64,000 bases of DNA from JBBQWZ01 sp038210135 (GTDB taxonomy: Bacteria; Acidobacteriota; Terriglobia; Bryobacterales; Bryobacteraceae), in contig JBBQWZ010000009.1 of NCBI GenBank assembly GCA_038210135.1, positions 62,001 through 126,000 on the forward strand. Direction: 5' to 3'. Both the position numbers and the translations under genes were made by a program. This document shows positions 15,938-23,632 of this stretch, in pieces (within the stretch, counting starts at the first letter, position 1; the number at the start of each line of letters is the position of its first letter). The notes beneath the pieces were generated by a model. It did not search any database. It saw nothing but the letters and a program-made list of their open reading frames with translations, and was not told the DNA's origin.

Positions 15938-16572
15938 AACTGTTATCGGTCTCGATTGCGAGGGCTCTTTGGTATTTCGACATGAATGAGATCAATCCAG
16001 GAGGGAAGGATGTCTTCGTCCACCTATTCCCTTCGTTGCTCCAAGATTACAAGTTTCTGACGCACCCCAAGAAGGGTGAAGACGCCACCAGCGGGATGAG
16101 GTTCAGCAACGGAAATTTCGCTAAGGCGGACGGGACAGTGCTGCCGGTGAATATCGTGGTGTATAACGATGGGTTAGCCGCTGATACTTACTCCTCTACG
16201 GACGATTCTGAGGAGTTCCTTCGCGAGGCGTTATCCAAGCTTCCATCTATGGGATTCGTTTTCGATGAGGAGATGATCGTTAGGAAGGCATACGTAAGCC
16301 AATTGCAGGTTCAAAGCGCTGGCTCGCTAAAACTTCTCAATCCAAAGCTGGAGGAATTTGGTAGTCGCCTCTCCGCGACTCTCGGAGCATCGGCATTTGA
16401 TGTGGCTGCGATTGAATGGTGGGCAGACCCAAGCCGCGTCTACAAGCCAGTCAGCTTTTCTTTCCAGCGAAAGTCTGGGGACTCCGCCAAGAACCGCTAT
16501 TGGTCTCAAGCGCCATTGTCAACCGCTAAACACTTAGAATTTCTGGAAGAATTTGAAAAGCTAATTCTCTGA
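15934..16572 (+). CDS. third gene of the toxin-antitoxin operon, unknown family
   Basis: 212 residues; ATG 15934 overlaps the antitoxin stop by four bases (ATGA), so translation is probably coupled. Conserved-looking segments are SIARALWYFDMNEINPGGKD near the N-terminus, the central IVVYNDGLAADTYSSTDDSE and the C-terminal ENRYWS-like NRYWSQAPLSTAKHLEFLEE. I have an impression of similar proteins beside XRE regulators in other bacteria but know no name or function. Its place matches the chaperone of toxin-antitoxin-chaperone systems, yet I see no clear SecB resemblance. No signal peptide or membrane helix is visible. Confidence 0.7.
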   Translation: MKLLSVSIARALWYFDMNEINPGGKDVFVHLFPSLLQDYKFLTHPKKGEDATSGMRFSNGNFAKADGTVLPVNIVVYNDGLAADTYSSTDDSEEFLREALSKLPSMGFVFDEEMIVRKAYVSQLQVQSAGSLKLLNPKLEEFGSRLSATLGASAFDVAAIEWWADPSRVYKPVSFSFQRKSGDSAKNRYWSQAPLSTAKHLEFLEEFEKLIL

Positions 16573-16574
16573 TT

Positions 16575-16760
16575 ATGGCGAGAAAAAAAGAAACAGAAGT
16601 AAGCAATGAAATCCGCGACACGGTCGTAAATCGCCAGCCGTTCGAGGCCGCGATCCGAAAACTTCTCAATGCTCCGTCAAAGTCTAAAGCCGCGATAAGC
16701 GCGAAGATAGCCAGCAAGGATCGGCACCAGCCGCTTACGAAGCGGATACTGGAGCCGTAA
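16575..16760 (+). CDS. small basic protein, fourth gene of the passenger operon
   Basis: 61 residues starting two bases after the previous stop. It is rich in lysine and arginine, with a helical FEAAIRKLLNAPSKSKAAIS segment in the middle and a basic tail. Its 3' end overlaps the convergent transposase gene by 26 bp. Tight spacing suggests it belongs to the toxin-antitoxin operon. No family is recognised; a nucleic-acid or protein adaptor is possible from its charge alone. Confidence 0.5.
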   Translation: MARKKETEVSNEIRDTVVNRQPFEAAIRKLLNAPSKSKAAISAKIASKDRHQPLTKRILEP

Positions 16761-17673
16761 GCTTGGCGTAGGGCAGCGCGGACCCTATCAGCAAGTTGAG
16801 CAGCACAAGCAGGAACAGCGATTCCTCTTCGCGGTTGTTGAACTTGAACGACACCTCGTTTAAATAACGCTGCAAATGTTTCACGGATACAAAGTGATGC
16901 TGGCCTATGATCTGGCGCTTCACGAGGCTCCAGAAGCCTTCGATGTTGTTCGTGTGAACGTCGCCGCGAACGTATTCGCCGCAAGAATGTATCACTATCG
17001 CGTGATTGTGGCTCTTGTTCAGATGGCGGTAGCCGGACCATTCATCCGTCATGATTGCGGCGTCGAATGAGACGTGATCCTTCACAACTTCAGCGATTAC
17101 GTTTTTGCTGCGATTGGGGATTAGCTTGGTCTGAACCTTGCTGTTCTCTTCGGGCGTCGAACGCTGCACGACTCCGATAACGGCCTGCTTCTGATACTTT
17201 CCACGCTTGCCGCGCGGATTGTACTTTCCACCCACGTAGGTTTCGTCGATCTCGACAGTACCGCCAAAGATGCCGCCCTCGCTCTGCATCGCTTCGCGGA
17301 TGCGGTGGCAGAGGAACCATGCCGTTTTGTACGTTACACCTAGGTCGCGTTTCATCTGGCGTGCGCTGAGGCCCTTCTTAGCGTTAACCATGAGCGCCAC
17401 CGCGAAGAACCATTTCTGAAGCGGTAAGTGGGTGTCATGGAACAGCGTGCCGGTAGTGGCCGCGAACTGCTCACCGCATACCAAGCATTCATAAAGATGA
17501 CGGGCCGGGATGATCCGGCCAGACTTTCGCTTGCCCTCTTTGGTTGTGAATTTGGAGATCCGATCAGAGTCGCATTTAACGCAGCGAACGCCGTTTTCCC
17601 AACGCATCGTTTCGATGAATGCGAGGCACTGTTCATCGGTTCCAAGCTGGGTGGCAATCGCTATCAGGTCCAT
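16735..17673 (-). CDS. IS1595-family transposase
   Basis: 312 residues, apparently full length. The N-terminal zinc ribbon has CVKC (about 31-34) and CLVC (about 64-67). The DDE-type catalytic core shows VEIDETYVGGK (first Asp), MTDEWSGYRHL (second Asp) and NNIEGFWSLVKRQ (final Glu), the pattern of the ISXO2-like/IS1595 domain. It catalyses cut-and-paste or copy-type movement of the element between the inverted repeats at 14328 and 17720. No frameshift or stop interrupts it. The start ATG 17673 lies 27 bases inside the right inverted repeat. Confidence 0.93.
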   Translation of the reverse strand: MDLIAIATQLGTDEQCLAFIETMRWENGVRCVKCDSDRISKFTTKEGKRKSGRIIPARHLYECLVCGEQFAATTGTLFHDTHLPLQKWFFAVALMVNAKKGLSARQMKRDLGVTYKTAWFLCHRIREAMQSEGGIFGGTVEIDETYVGGKYNPRGKRGKYQKQAVIGVVQRSTPEENSKVQTKLIPNRSKNVIAEVVKDHVSFDAAIMTDEWSGYRHLNKSHNHAIVIHSCGEYVRGDVHTNNIEGFWSLVKRQIIGQHHFVSVKHLQRYLNEVSFKFNNREEESLFLLVLLNLLIGSALPYAKLTAPVSAS

Positions 17674-17699
17674 GAGCTAAGTATGGCCTGGATTGCTTT

Positions 17700-17720
17700 C
17701 TGTGTCAAGGGGATCATTAC
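17700..17720. repeat. right terminal inverted repeat of the IS1595-like element
   Basis: Reverse complement of the left terminal repeat over all 21 bp; followed directly by GGACAAATCC. Confidence 0.92.
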
Positions 17721-17730
17721 GGACAAATCC
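17721..17730. repeat. target-site duplication, right copy
   Basis: GGACAAATCC, identical to 14318-14327. Removing the element and one copy restores CTAGGACAAATCCTAG, an imperfectly spaced palindrome that was probably the insertion target. Confidence 0.85.
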
Positions 17731-17842
17731 TAGATAAAGTACGTCTAAACCCTAGGTAGAATCTAAGGTGTTCGCAGTAGGAAGGTCTTGGTACGCGTAC
17801 TACTGATGCGGGTGCCAATGATTTGGGAAAAGGAAAGCACTT

Positions 17843-18079
17843 ATGACGAAACTTGGTCGCTCGCTGTTCTGTGCTACAATCTGTGCAGTTTTTGTTTTGG
17901 CACTGATTGTGGGCGCTTGGACATTTTCACTATCTCCGGTTTCTGTGGCGCACGGGCCAGTCCCGCCGCCGCCGCCGTGGGAAACGAACAATGACGCTGG
18001 TTTTGGAACGATCATCGCACACGGCCCGGTTCCCCCGCCTCCGCCATGGGAGACAATCCCGCCTTCGTTTTCGCTGTAG
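17843..18079 (+). CDS. small secreted or membrane-anchored peptide with duplicated proline-tryptophan unit
   Basis: 78 residues from ATG 17843, with AAAGGAAAG 5 bases upstream. A basic start and a hydrophobic stretch (about residues 8-30) look like a signal peptide or anchor. The exported part contains AHGPVPPPPPWET twice, at residues 36-48 and 59-71, separated by ten residues. The two units are identical in protein but differ at the third base of 9 of 13 codons, so the amino-acid sequence seems to be under selection. It may be a precursor of a processed peptide or a proline-rich binding motif. It lies just outside the IS1595 element. I know no named family. Confidence 0.65.
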   Translation: MTKLGRSLFCATICAVFVLALIVGAWTFSLSPVSVAHGPVPPPPPWETNNDAGFGTIIAHGPVPPPPPWETIPPSFSL

Positions 18080-18104
18080 TTCTGAAACTGAAATTTTAGC
18101 CATT

Positions 18105-18147
18105 ACGAGGCTCCATCGGACGTTTCAAAGCGTCGGAGGGGCCTCGT
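18105..18147 (+). promoter_or_regulatory. hairpin covering the ribosome-binding site of the 18149 gene
   Basis: ACGAGGCTCC (18105-18114) can pair with GGGGCCTCGT (18138-18147) over ten pairs including one T-G; an inner GACG...CGTC hairpin sits in the loop. The 3' arm contains part of the GGAGGGG Shine-Dalgarno of the GTG at 18149, so the structure could limit translation. It may instead be a terminator of the upstream peptide gene, since TAGTGTTTT follows. Confidence 0.5.
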
Positions 18148-18148
18148 A

Positions 18149-18844
18149 GTGTTTTCGTCCGACCTGATTTTCAATGCCCTAATTGTCGTTGGTCTGGTTC
18201 TCCAATTACTGGTTCTGCACCAGCTGATTTTAGGCGCGTACAAGAAGTACCCCCTCCTCCTCGTTTACTCGCTCGCTTCTCTCGCCGCTACAGTCGCCGA
18301 ATCCACGCGCTTCTTCAGCGGCGGTTCGAACGACGCGGTGTATCAAAAGTGGTATTGGATTAACGACTTCGTTCTGCGCTCGCTGCTGTTCCTGATTGTC
18401 ATTTCATTGATCGCGTCGGCGCTAAAGAACGCTCCGAACCGGGTCTTGTTCGTCGCGGTCCTTAGCCTTGCCGCCGCTCTGATCATCGGTTTGTCATTAT
18501 ATTCCGCGTACGACTTTCGCAAAGATCGCTTCCGAATTCCAGGGGTGGCGCGCGCCAGTTCCAACCTCAGTTTTGCATCCACGCTGATGGTGTTGGCATT
18601 GTGGGCCGCACTCCTGCGGCTGAAGAATCGCGACTGGCAGCTGCTGCGGCTGACGGCTGGCCTCGGCGTATCCGTTTCCGGTGAGTCGATTTCCTACGCG
18701 ATGCGCGCCACGATGACCAAGGAAACAGAGTGGGTGATCGTGCCGAATCTCATCGCGGTCCTCAGCAGCCTGCTTGGTCTTTATATCTGGTGGAAGGCTC
18801 TGCGTCCTTCGCGCAACGCGAACGCGCCGTCGCCAGCCGGCTGA
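18149..18844 (+). CDS. multi-spanning integral membrane protein, unknown function
   Basis: 231 residues from GTG 18149 (GGAGGGG upstream). About six to seven hydrophobic helices run through nearly the whole length, beginning LIFNALIVVGLVLQLLVLHQ. There is a charged loop around residues 118-132. I recognise no catalytic or transport motif. Similar unnamed seven-helix proteins are common in acidobacterial genomes, often near exported enzymes (recollection). Confidence 0.7.
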   Translation: MFSSDLIFNALIVVGLVLQLLVLHQLILGAYKKYPLLLVYSLASLAATVAESTRFFSGGSNDAVYQKWYWINDFVLRSLLFLIVISLIASALKNAPNRVLFVAVLSLAAALIIGLSLYSAYDFRKDRFRIPGVARASSNLSFASTLMVLALWAALLRLKNRDWQLLRLTAGLGVSVSGESISYAMRATMTKETEWVIVPNLIAVLSSLLGLYIWWKALRPSRNANAPSPAG

Positions 18845-18913
18845 GCATTGGTTGCCGCAACCGCGGCGTTGCTCGCAGTACACTGGTAGAAACTCACTGA
18901 TCTGGAGATTTCC

Positions 18914-20254
18914 ATGCCCAAGTTCGACCGCCGTGATTTCTTGAAGCTCGCGAGCGCAGGCGCCACCATCCTGCCGGCTGCCGGCAACGCGTTTGCCGCG
19001 AAAGGAAGCCGCGGAGCCTCTTCCGCTCGCGTGATCGGCGCGAACGACCGCATCAATGTCGGCGTGATCGGCGTCGGCGGACGCGGCCACTATGTCGGGC
19101 GCGAATTCATGAAGGCGGGGCAAGGTCCTTCGAATGCGCAGGTGCTCGCCATTTGCGACGTCTATCAAAAGCGCGTGACGTCGTGCAAAGAAGAATTCAA
19201 GTGCGACGGCTATCTCGATTACAAAGAGATCCTGCATCGCAAAGACATCGACGCCGTCATCGTCGCAACGCCGGATCACTGGCACGCCACGATCGCGCTC
19301 GAAGCGATGGACAACGGCAAGGACGTCTACCTCGAAAAGCCCATGTGCCATACGGTCGATGAGGCGCACAAGCTGACGAACACGGTTCGCGAGACCAAGC
19401 GCGTGCTGCAGGTCGGGTCGCAGACCACGTCCGGCGATCAGTGGGCCAAGGCGCGGAAGGCCATCGCCGACGGCATGATCGGGCAGATGCTGATGAGCCA
19501 AGGCTCCTATCATCGCAACTCGATCGAAGGCGAATGGAATTACAAGATCGACCCGGAAGCCGGTCCGGACGGCAAGGGCGACAACTACATCGATTGGAAG
19601 CAGTGGCTCGGACCGGCTCCGAAACGCGATTGGAATCGCGAACTCGGCGCGGAACGCTTCTTCCGCTTCCGCAAGTATTGGGACTACTCCGGTGGCATCG
19701 CGACCGACCTGTTCTATCACGTGGTCGCGCCCATGAACATCTGCTGGGGCGAGCCGCAGTTCCCGCATAAGGTCATGGCGGGCGGCGGAATCTATGCCTT
19801 CCACGATCGCGAAGTGCCGGATACGTTCCAATTGATCGGCGAGTATTCGAAGGGCCACTGCATCGTGCTCAGTTCGTCGATGGCGAATTCGCAGCACATC
19901 CCGGGAACGATCCGTGGCAAAGACGCGACCGTCGTGATGGTCGAGCACGGCCGCTTTGAGAGCTACTCTCCGTTCATCACGGTGAAGCCGGAAGGCCGGG
20001 CGTCCGCCGAGTATAAGGCGAAATTCGGCACCGAAGAAATCAAGATCGCCGTTGAGAATAACAATGCGATGCAGGCCCACGTGATCAACTTCCTCGATTG
20101 CATGCGGACCCGCCAGAAGCCGACTCTGGACGTCGAAACCGGAGCTCGCGCGCAGGTGCTGATCTCGATGGCGGTGAAAAGCTATCGCGAAGGCAAGGTC
20201 ATGTACTTCGACGAAAAGACCTGGAAGGTTTCAGATAAGCCGTCCAAGGCGTAG
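18914..20254 (+). CDS. Gfo/Idh/MocA-family oxidoreductase with Tat signal
   Basis: 446 residues. The N-terminus carries a twin-arginine signal (RRDFLKLASAGATILPAAG), so the protein is expected to be folded with its cofactor and exported. The Rossmann domain begins NVGVIGVGGRGHYVGREFMK; the family EKP signature is in VYLEKPMCHTVDEAHK. The C-terminal domain includes DYSGGIATDLFYHVVAP. Such proteins oxidise or rearrange sugars or polyols with NAD(P). Exported copies are strongly expanded in Acidobacteria and Planctomycetes. The substrate cannot be told from sequence. Confidence 0.9.
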   Translation: MPKFDRRDFLKLASAGATILPAAGNAFAAKGSRGASSARVIGANDRINVGVIGVGGRGHYVGREFMKAGQGPSNAQVLAICDVYQKRVTSCKEEFKCDGYLDYKEILHRKDIDAVIVATPDHWHATIALEAMDNGKDVYLEKPMCHTVDEAHKLTNTVRETKRVLQVGSQTTSGDQWAKARKAIADGMIGQMLMSQGSYHRNSIEGEWNYKIDPEAGPDGKGDNYIDWKQWLGPAPKRDWNRELGAERFFRFRKYWDYSGGIATDLFYHVVAPMNICWGEPQFPHKVMAGGGIYAFHDREVPDTFQLIGEYSKGHCIVLSSSMANSQHIPGTIRGKDATVVMVEHGRFESYSPFITVKPEGRASAEYKAKFGTEEIKIAVENNNAMQAHVINFLDCMRTRQKPTLDVETGARAQVLISMAVKSYREGKVMYFDEKTWKVSDKPSKA

Positions 20255-20265
20255 GCTGGAATTGC

Positions 20266-20763
20266 ATGGGCGTTGGCACCCAAGTTTCGCTCGCTGAATA
20301 TCTCTCGACGACGTACGAGCCGGACCGCGAGTACGTCGATGGCGAGTTGAAGGAGCGTGGCGTGGGAACCTATAAGCACGGACGACTGCAAGGAAAACTT
20401 GCCGCTGAATTTGAACGCCTCGCCTCTTCCAGAAAGTTCTTCGCTGGGACGGAAATTCGGTTGAAACTCGGATCTCAACATTACCGGATTCCCGACGTGT
20501 GCGTGTTTATCGATGAGGAACCGCAGATGGCCGTGCCCAACTACCCGCCGGAAGTCGCCGTCGAAATCGTGTCTCCCGACGATCGTTACGTCGACATCAT
20601 CGAAAAGCTGGAAGAGTACCGCGCTTTCGGAGTGCGGAATATCTGGCTGATCGATCCCGAGCGCAAGCACCTGAACATCTTCGACTCGAGCGGACTCCGA
20701 GAAGTTGTTTCGCTCACGCTGCCGGAGTTCGGCTTTGAAGTGACCGCGGCCGACCTCTTCTAA
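20266..20763 (+). CDS. Uma2 (DUF820) family putative endonuclease
   Basis: 165 residues starting 11 bases after the oxidoreductase stop. It has the family core: VSLAEYLSTTYEPDREYVDG, RIPDVCVFIDEEPQ (PD motif) and PPEVAVEIVSPDDR (E-x-V), i.e. the acidic PD-(D/E)xK-like positions, followed by KLEEYRAFGVRNIWLIDPE. The biological role of this abundant family is not established. The close spacing suggests transcription with the preceding gene, but no functional link is obvious. Confidence 0.9.
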   Translation: MGVGTQVSLAEYLSTTYEPDREYVDGELKERGVGTYKHGRLQGKLAAEFERLASSRKFFAGTEIRLKLGSQHYRIPDVCVFIDEEPQMAVPNYPPEVAVEIVSPDDRYVDIIEKLEEYRAFGVRNIWLIDPERKHLNIFDSSGLREVVSLTLPEFGFEVTAADLF

Positions 20764-20790
20764 CTCTTACTGCACCGGTCTTTACCGCGC

Positions 20791-21639
20791 CTACATCGTC
20801 GTCTTCCAGTTCTCCTTGCCGACCTTCCATTCCCCGCCCTCTTTGACGAAGGTGATGACGCCGGTCGTCTTCTTCCCGTCCGAATCTTTGGCCTCCGCCG
20901 TGATCGTCGCGGCATCACCTTCGATCGCCACCGTCTGGAGCTCAATGTTCGTTGGCATCATGGCCTGAATGAAGCCCAGCGCCTCGGGAAACTTGGGATC
21001 GTTCATCTGCGCGCTCATCTGTTTGTTGACGAGCCGGCGTAGCGTGGGGATATCGGAGGCCTTCACAGCTTTCAAGAATTGCCGGTACACCTTGCCGGGA
21101 GCGGAAGCCTCGGCTTCCTTCTTCTGCGCCGCGGTGGCCGCGATCTCGGGCTTCGGCGTCGCGATCGGAATGACGATACGGAAGTTGTAGGCGAACGTGT
21201 TTCCGAACATCTCGTGAGGCTTGTCCGCGAAGGCGTGCGCGATCAACGTGCCGTCATCCATCGAATCGACTTCGATCATCGGCCGGCCCCAAACTCCGCC
21301 CCCGCTCACCATCTTCTTGTCGAGGACTGTGCCCGAAATGCACTGCGTGCCTTGCATTGTCAGCTTCAGCCCGTGGACTTTGCCGTCCTGCACCAAGTGA
21401 ATGAGCGCGAACGTGTCGTGCAGGGCCGCCGCCGGAACCGGTACGTCGGTAAGCACTACAATCATGTCGGAATCCGCCTTGGCCGATTCCTTGAACGCGT
21501 AGGCGTTCGTCAGCTCGTACTTCGTGCCGTTGACTGTGATGGAGCCGTTGACCATCGCTCCGGCCGCCATCGGCAACAGCGCAAGGGCAACGAGGAACGC
21601 ATGCGAAGAGACGCGCGAAAGCATAGTGCTGTTCAGCAT
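20791..21639 (-). CDS. secreted hypothetical protein with C-terminal DUF4878-like domain
   Basis: 282 residues with a signal peptide (HAFLVALALLPMAAGAMVNG). The first half is beta-rich and begins GSITVNGTKYELTNAYAF, typical of acidobacterial exported proteins of unknown role. The second half (about 180-282) contains YRQFLKAVKASDIPTLRRLV and a final EGGEWKVGKENWK, like small lumazine/NTF2-like DUF4878 domains. No catalytic residues are apparent. It is convergent with the Uma2 gene. Confidence 0.7.
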   Translation of the reverse strand: MLNSTMLSRVSSHAFLVALALLPMAAGAMVNGSITVNGTKYELTNAYAFKESAKADSDMIVVLTDVPVPAAALHDTFALIHLVQDGKVHGLKLTMQGTQCISGTVLDKKMVSGGGVWGRPMIEVDSMDDGTLIAHAFADKPHEMFGNTFAYNFRIVIPIATPKPEIAATAAQKKEAEASAPGKVYRQFLKAVKASDIPTLRRLVNKQMSAQMNDPKFPEALGFIQAMMPTNIELQTVAIEGDAATITAEAKDSDGKKTTGVITFVKEGGEWKVGKENWKTTM

Positions 21640-21728
21640 ATATCAGGATGCGCGCAAACCGCCGGGAATCGGGATCAGAAGCGCACGAAATACTCTACAC
21701 CCGCTGCTTCGATGAAGACCATCTCCCG

Positions 21729-21743
21729 CCGAGCTTCGCTCGG
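21729..21743 (-). terminator. hairpin just after aspS
   Basis: CCGAGC-GAA-GCTCGG, read on the minus strand, begins 3 bases after the aspS stop. It is stable but lacks a clear T tract, so it is a weak terminator candidate or a 3' stabilising stem. Confidence 0.35.
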
Positions 21744-21746
21744 TAT

Positions 21747-23528
21747 TCAGCCCTTACGCAGCTGAATGCCCAGATCGCGTAGCGTCCGGTCCGGCACTTC
21801 GCTCGGAGCCTCGCACATCAGGTCCGTCCCGCGCGCTGTTTTGGGGAACGGAATCACTTCGCGGATCGACGATTCACCCGCGATGATCATCACGATGCGG
21901 TCGAGCCCGAGGGCGATTCCGCCGTGCGGAGGAGCGCCGTATTCGAGCGCCTCGAGCAGGAATCCGAAACGCCGTTTGGCTTCGTCTTCGGTCATGCCGA
22001 GGGCCGCGAACACCTTGGTCTGCACGTCGCGCCGATGGATACGGATGGAGCCTGAACCCAGTTCCGTACCGTTCAGCACGATGTCATAGGCCTTCGAGCG
22101 GCAGCGCGCCGGATCGGCCGTCAGCTTCTCGATATCCTCATCGTGAACCGATGTGAAGGGATGATGCGCGGCGTTCCAGCGGTTCTCTTCCGCATCCCAT
22201 TCGAACATCGGGAAATCGACCACCCAGGTGAACTTGAACACCTCCGGGTCGAGCAGCTTGTGCTTGTCGTTGTATTTGACGCCGGCATGCAGGCGCAGTT
22301 GACCGGCGGCCTGGAGCACGGTGTTCTCCGGGATGTGGCCCTTCGGTTCCCCGCCCCAACCGGCGAGGAGAAGCAGGTCGTCCTCGGCGAGGCCGATTCG
22401 CTTGCGGACCTCCACCATGACTTCGGGGAAGTCGCGGTCGAGGCGCTTGGGATCGTCGAAGACACGCAGGCCGCGTTCGACGCCATAGGCTTTGAGATCG
22501 TCGCGCTCCTTGCGGCTGAGCGGCCCCACCTTCGGAATCACGATCGCGACCAATGGCAGGCCTGCCGTCGTCAGATTCGCGTCGGCGGGAAACAGATCTT
22601 CGACGCAATAGAACGGCGGAAGGCGCAGGTCCGGCTTGTCGATGCCGTAGCTGCGCATCGCTTCCGCGTAGGTCATCCGGGGAAACGGAATCGGGATGTC
22701 GAAGCCCCCCGCTTTGAATGCCTGTTGCAGCATCGGCTCGATGACCTCGAACACGCGATCCTGCTGCGGGAACGACATTTCAAGATCGATCTGCGTAAAT
22801 TCGTATTGCCGGTCAGCGCGCAGATCTTCGTCGCGGAAGCAGCGGACGATCTGGAAATATTTGTCGAAGCCGCTGATCATCAGGAGTTGCTTGAAGATCT
22901 GCGGAGACTGCGGCAGCGCGTAGAACAGGCCCGGCTGCACGCGTGCCGGAACCAGGAAGTCGCGCGCGCCTTCGGGCGTCGATCGCGTCATAAACGGCGT
23001 TTCGATTTCATGGAAGCCCTTGGCGTAGAGAGCTTCGCGGACGGCCAGCGACACGCGCGAACGCAGTATGATGTTGCGCTGCATGTGCGGACGGCGCAAG
23101 TCCACGTAGCGGTATTTCAGGCGAATGTCTTCCTTGACCTCCACCGATTCCTCGAGCGGAAATGGCGGAGTCCGGGACTCGTTCAGGATCCAGAGTTTTT
23201 CGACGGCGAGTTCTACTTCACCGCTGGGAATGGCCGGATTGATGGTCTCGGGCGAACGCAGTTCGACCACGCCTTCGACCGCGATCACGTATTCGCTTGA
23301 AAGCTGTTCGGCCTTCTTGTGCACTTCCGAATTCGAATCGGCGCGCAGCACCAACTGGGTGATGCCGTCGCGATCGCGCAGGTGGATGAACACGACGCCG
23401 CCGAGATCGCGGCGGCGGTGAACCCATCCCATCAGCAGCGCGCGCTGGCCAGTTTGCGCGGCCCGCAATTCGCCGCAGGTATGAGTGCGACGGAGGTCTC
23501 CTAAAAAGTCGAGTTGCAAGGTTTCCAT
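21747..23528 (-). CDS. aspS: aspartyl-tRNA synthetase
   Basis: 593 residues, the bacterial class IIb length. An N-terminal anticodon-binding OB fold includes GWVHRRRDLGGVVFIHLRDR. The class II core has motif 2 in CFRDEDLRADRQYEFTQIDL and motif 3 in GIALGLDRIVMIIAG, with the bacterial GAD insertion between about 290 and 420. It charges tRNA-Asp. Whether it also charges tRNA-Asn cannot be decided here. It lies downstream of hisS on the same strand, a common pairing; a CCCCGCCC-type hairpin separates the two. Confidence 0.97.
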   Translation of the reverse strand: METLQLDFLGDLRRTHTCGELRAAQTGQRALLMGWVHRRRDLGGVVFIHLRDRDGITQLVLRADSNSEVHKKAEQLSSEYVIAVEGVVELRSPETINPAIPSGEVELAVEKLWILNESRTPPFPLEESVEVKEDIRLKYRYVDLRRPHMQRNIILRSRVSLAVREALYAKGFHEIETPFMTRSTPEGARDFLVPARVQPGLFYALPQSPQIFKQLLMISGFDKYFQIVRCFRDEDLRADRQYEFTQIDLEMSFPQQDRVFEVIEPMLQQAFKAGGFDIPIPFPRMTYAEAMRSYGIDKPDLRLPPFYCVEDLFPADANLTTAGLPLVAIVIPKVGPLSRKERDDLKAYGVERGLRVFDDPKRLDRDFPEVMVEVRKRIGLAEDDLLLLAGWGGEPKGHIPENTVLQAAGQLRLHAGVKYNDKHKLLDPEVFKFTWVVDFPMFEWDAEENRWNAAHHPFTSVHDEDIEKLTADPARCRSKAYDIVLNGTELGSGSIRIHRRDVQTKVFAALGMTEDEAKRRFGFLLEALEYGAPPHGGIALGLDRIVMIIAGESSIREVIPFPKTARGTDLMCEAPSEVPDRTLRDLGIQLRKG

Positions 23529-23547
23529 GAAATTCTCTGTTTACGAT

Positions 23548-23568
23548 CCCCGCCCTTACGGGACGGGG
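23548..23568. repeat. CCCCGCCC-type palindrome between hisS and aspS
   Basis: CCCCGCCC - TTAC - GGGACGGGG forms a stem with one bulged A. The same core recurs at 10852-10871 and 34322-34341, always between genes. It lies 20 bases upstream of the aspS start. Confidence 0.65.
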
Positions 23569-23632
23569 TTATTTCGATCCGCTGAACCGAACTGGGTCTA
23601 ACTCCGGGCGTGAGTCCGGGGACGCTTGAATC

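Larger units (their letters stand above)
14328..17720. mobile_element. IS1595-family element with passenger genes
   Basis: A 3,393-bp element bounded by 21-bp perfect inverted repeats that begin GTAATGATCCCC (14328-14348 and, inverted, 17700-17720) and by a direct target duplication GGACAAATCC. It encodes one IS1595-type transposase at its right end, and to the left of it a HigB/HigA-like toxin-antitoxin operon with two extra genes, a small ORF and a tRNA-like gene. The interior is visibly less GC-rich than the flanks. IS1595 relatives carrying passenger genes are known; this combination of cargo is not one I know. Intact ends and an intact transposase suggest recent and possibly active movement. 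Confidence 0.9.

Noticed and set aside
15934..16572. Third toxin-antitoxin gene considered as a SecB-like chaperone
   Set aside because: Position fits, but I see no SecB-like sequence pattern and the protein is longer than typical SecB, so it is left as unknown.
18497..20080. 527-codon open frame on the minus strand opposite the Gfo/Idh/MocA gene
   Set aside because: It is a shadow of the real gene: composition rich in Arg and His, no recognisable domain, and antisense to well-supported motifs. GC-rich codon use opens such frames.
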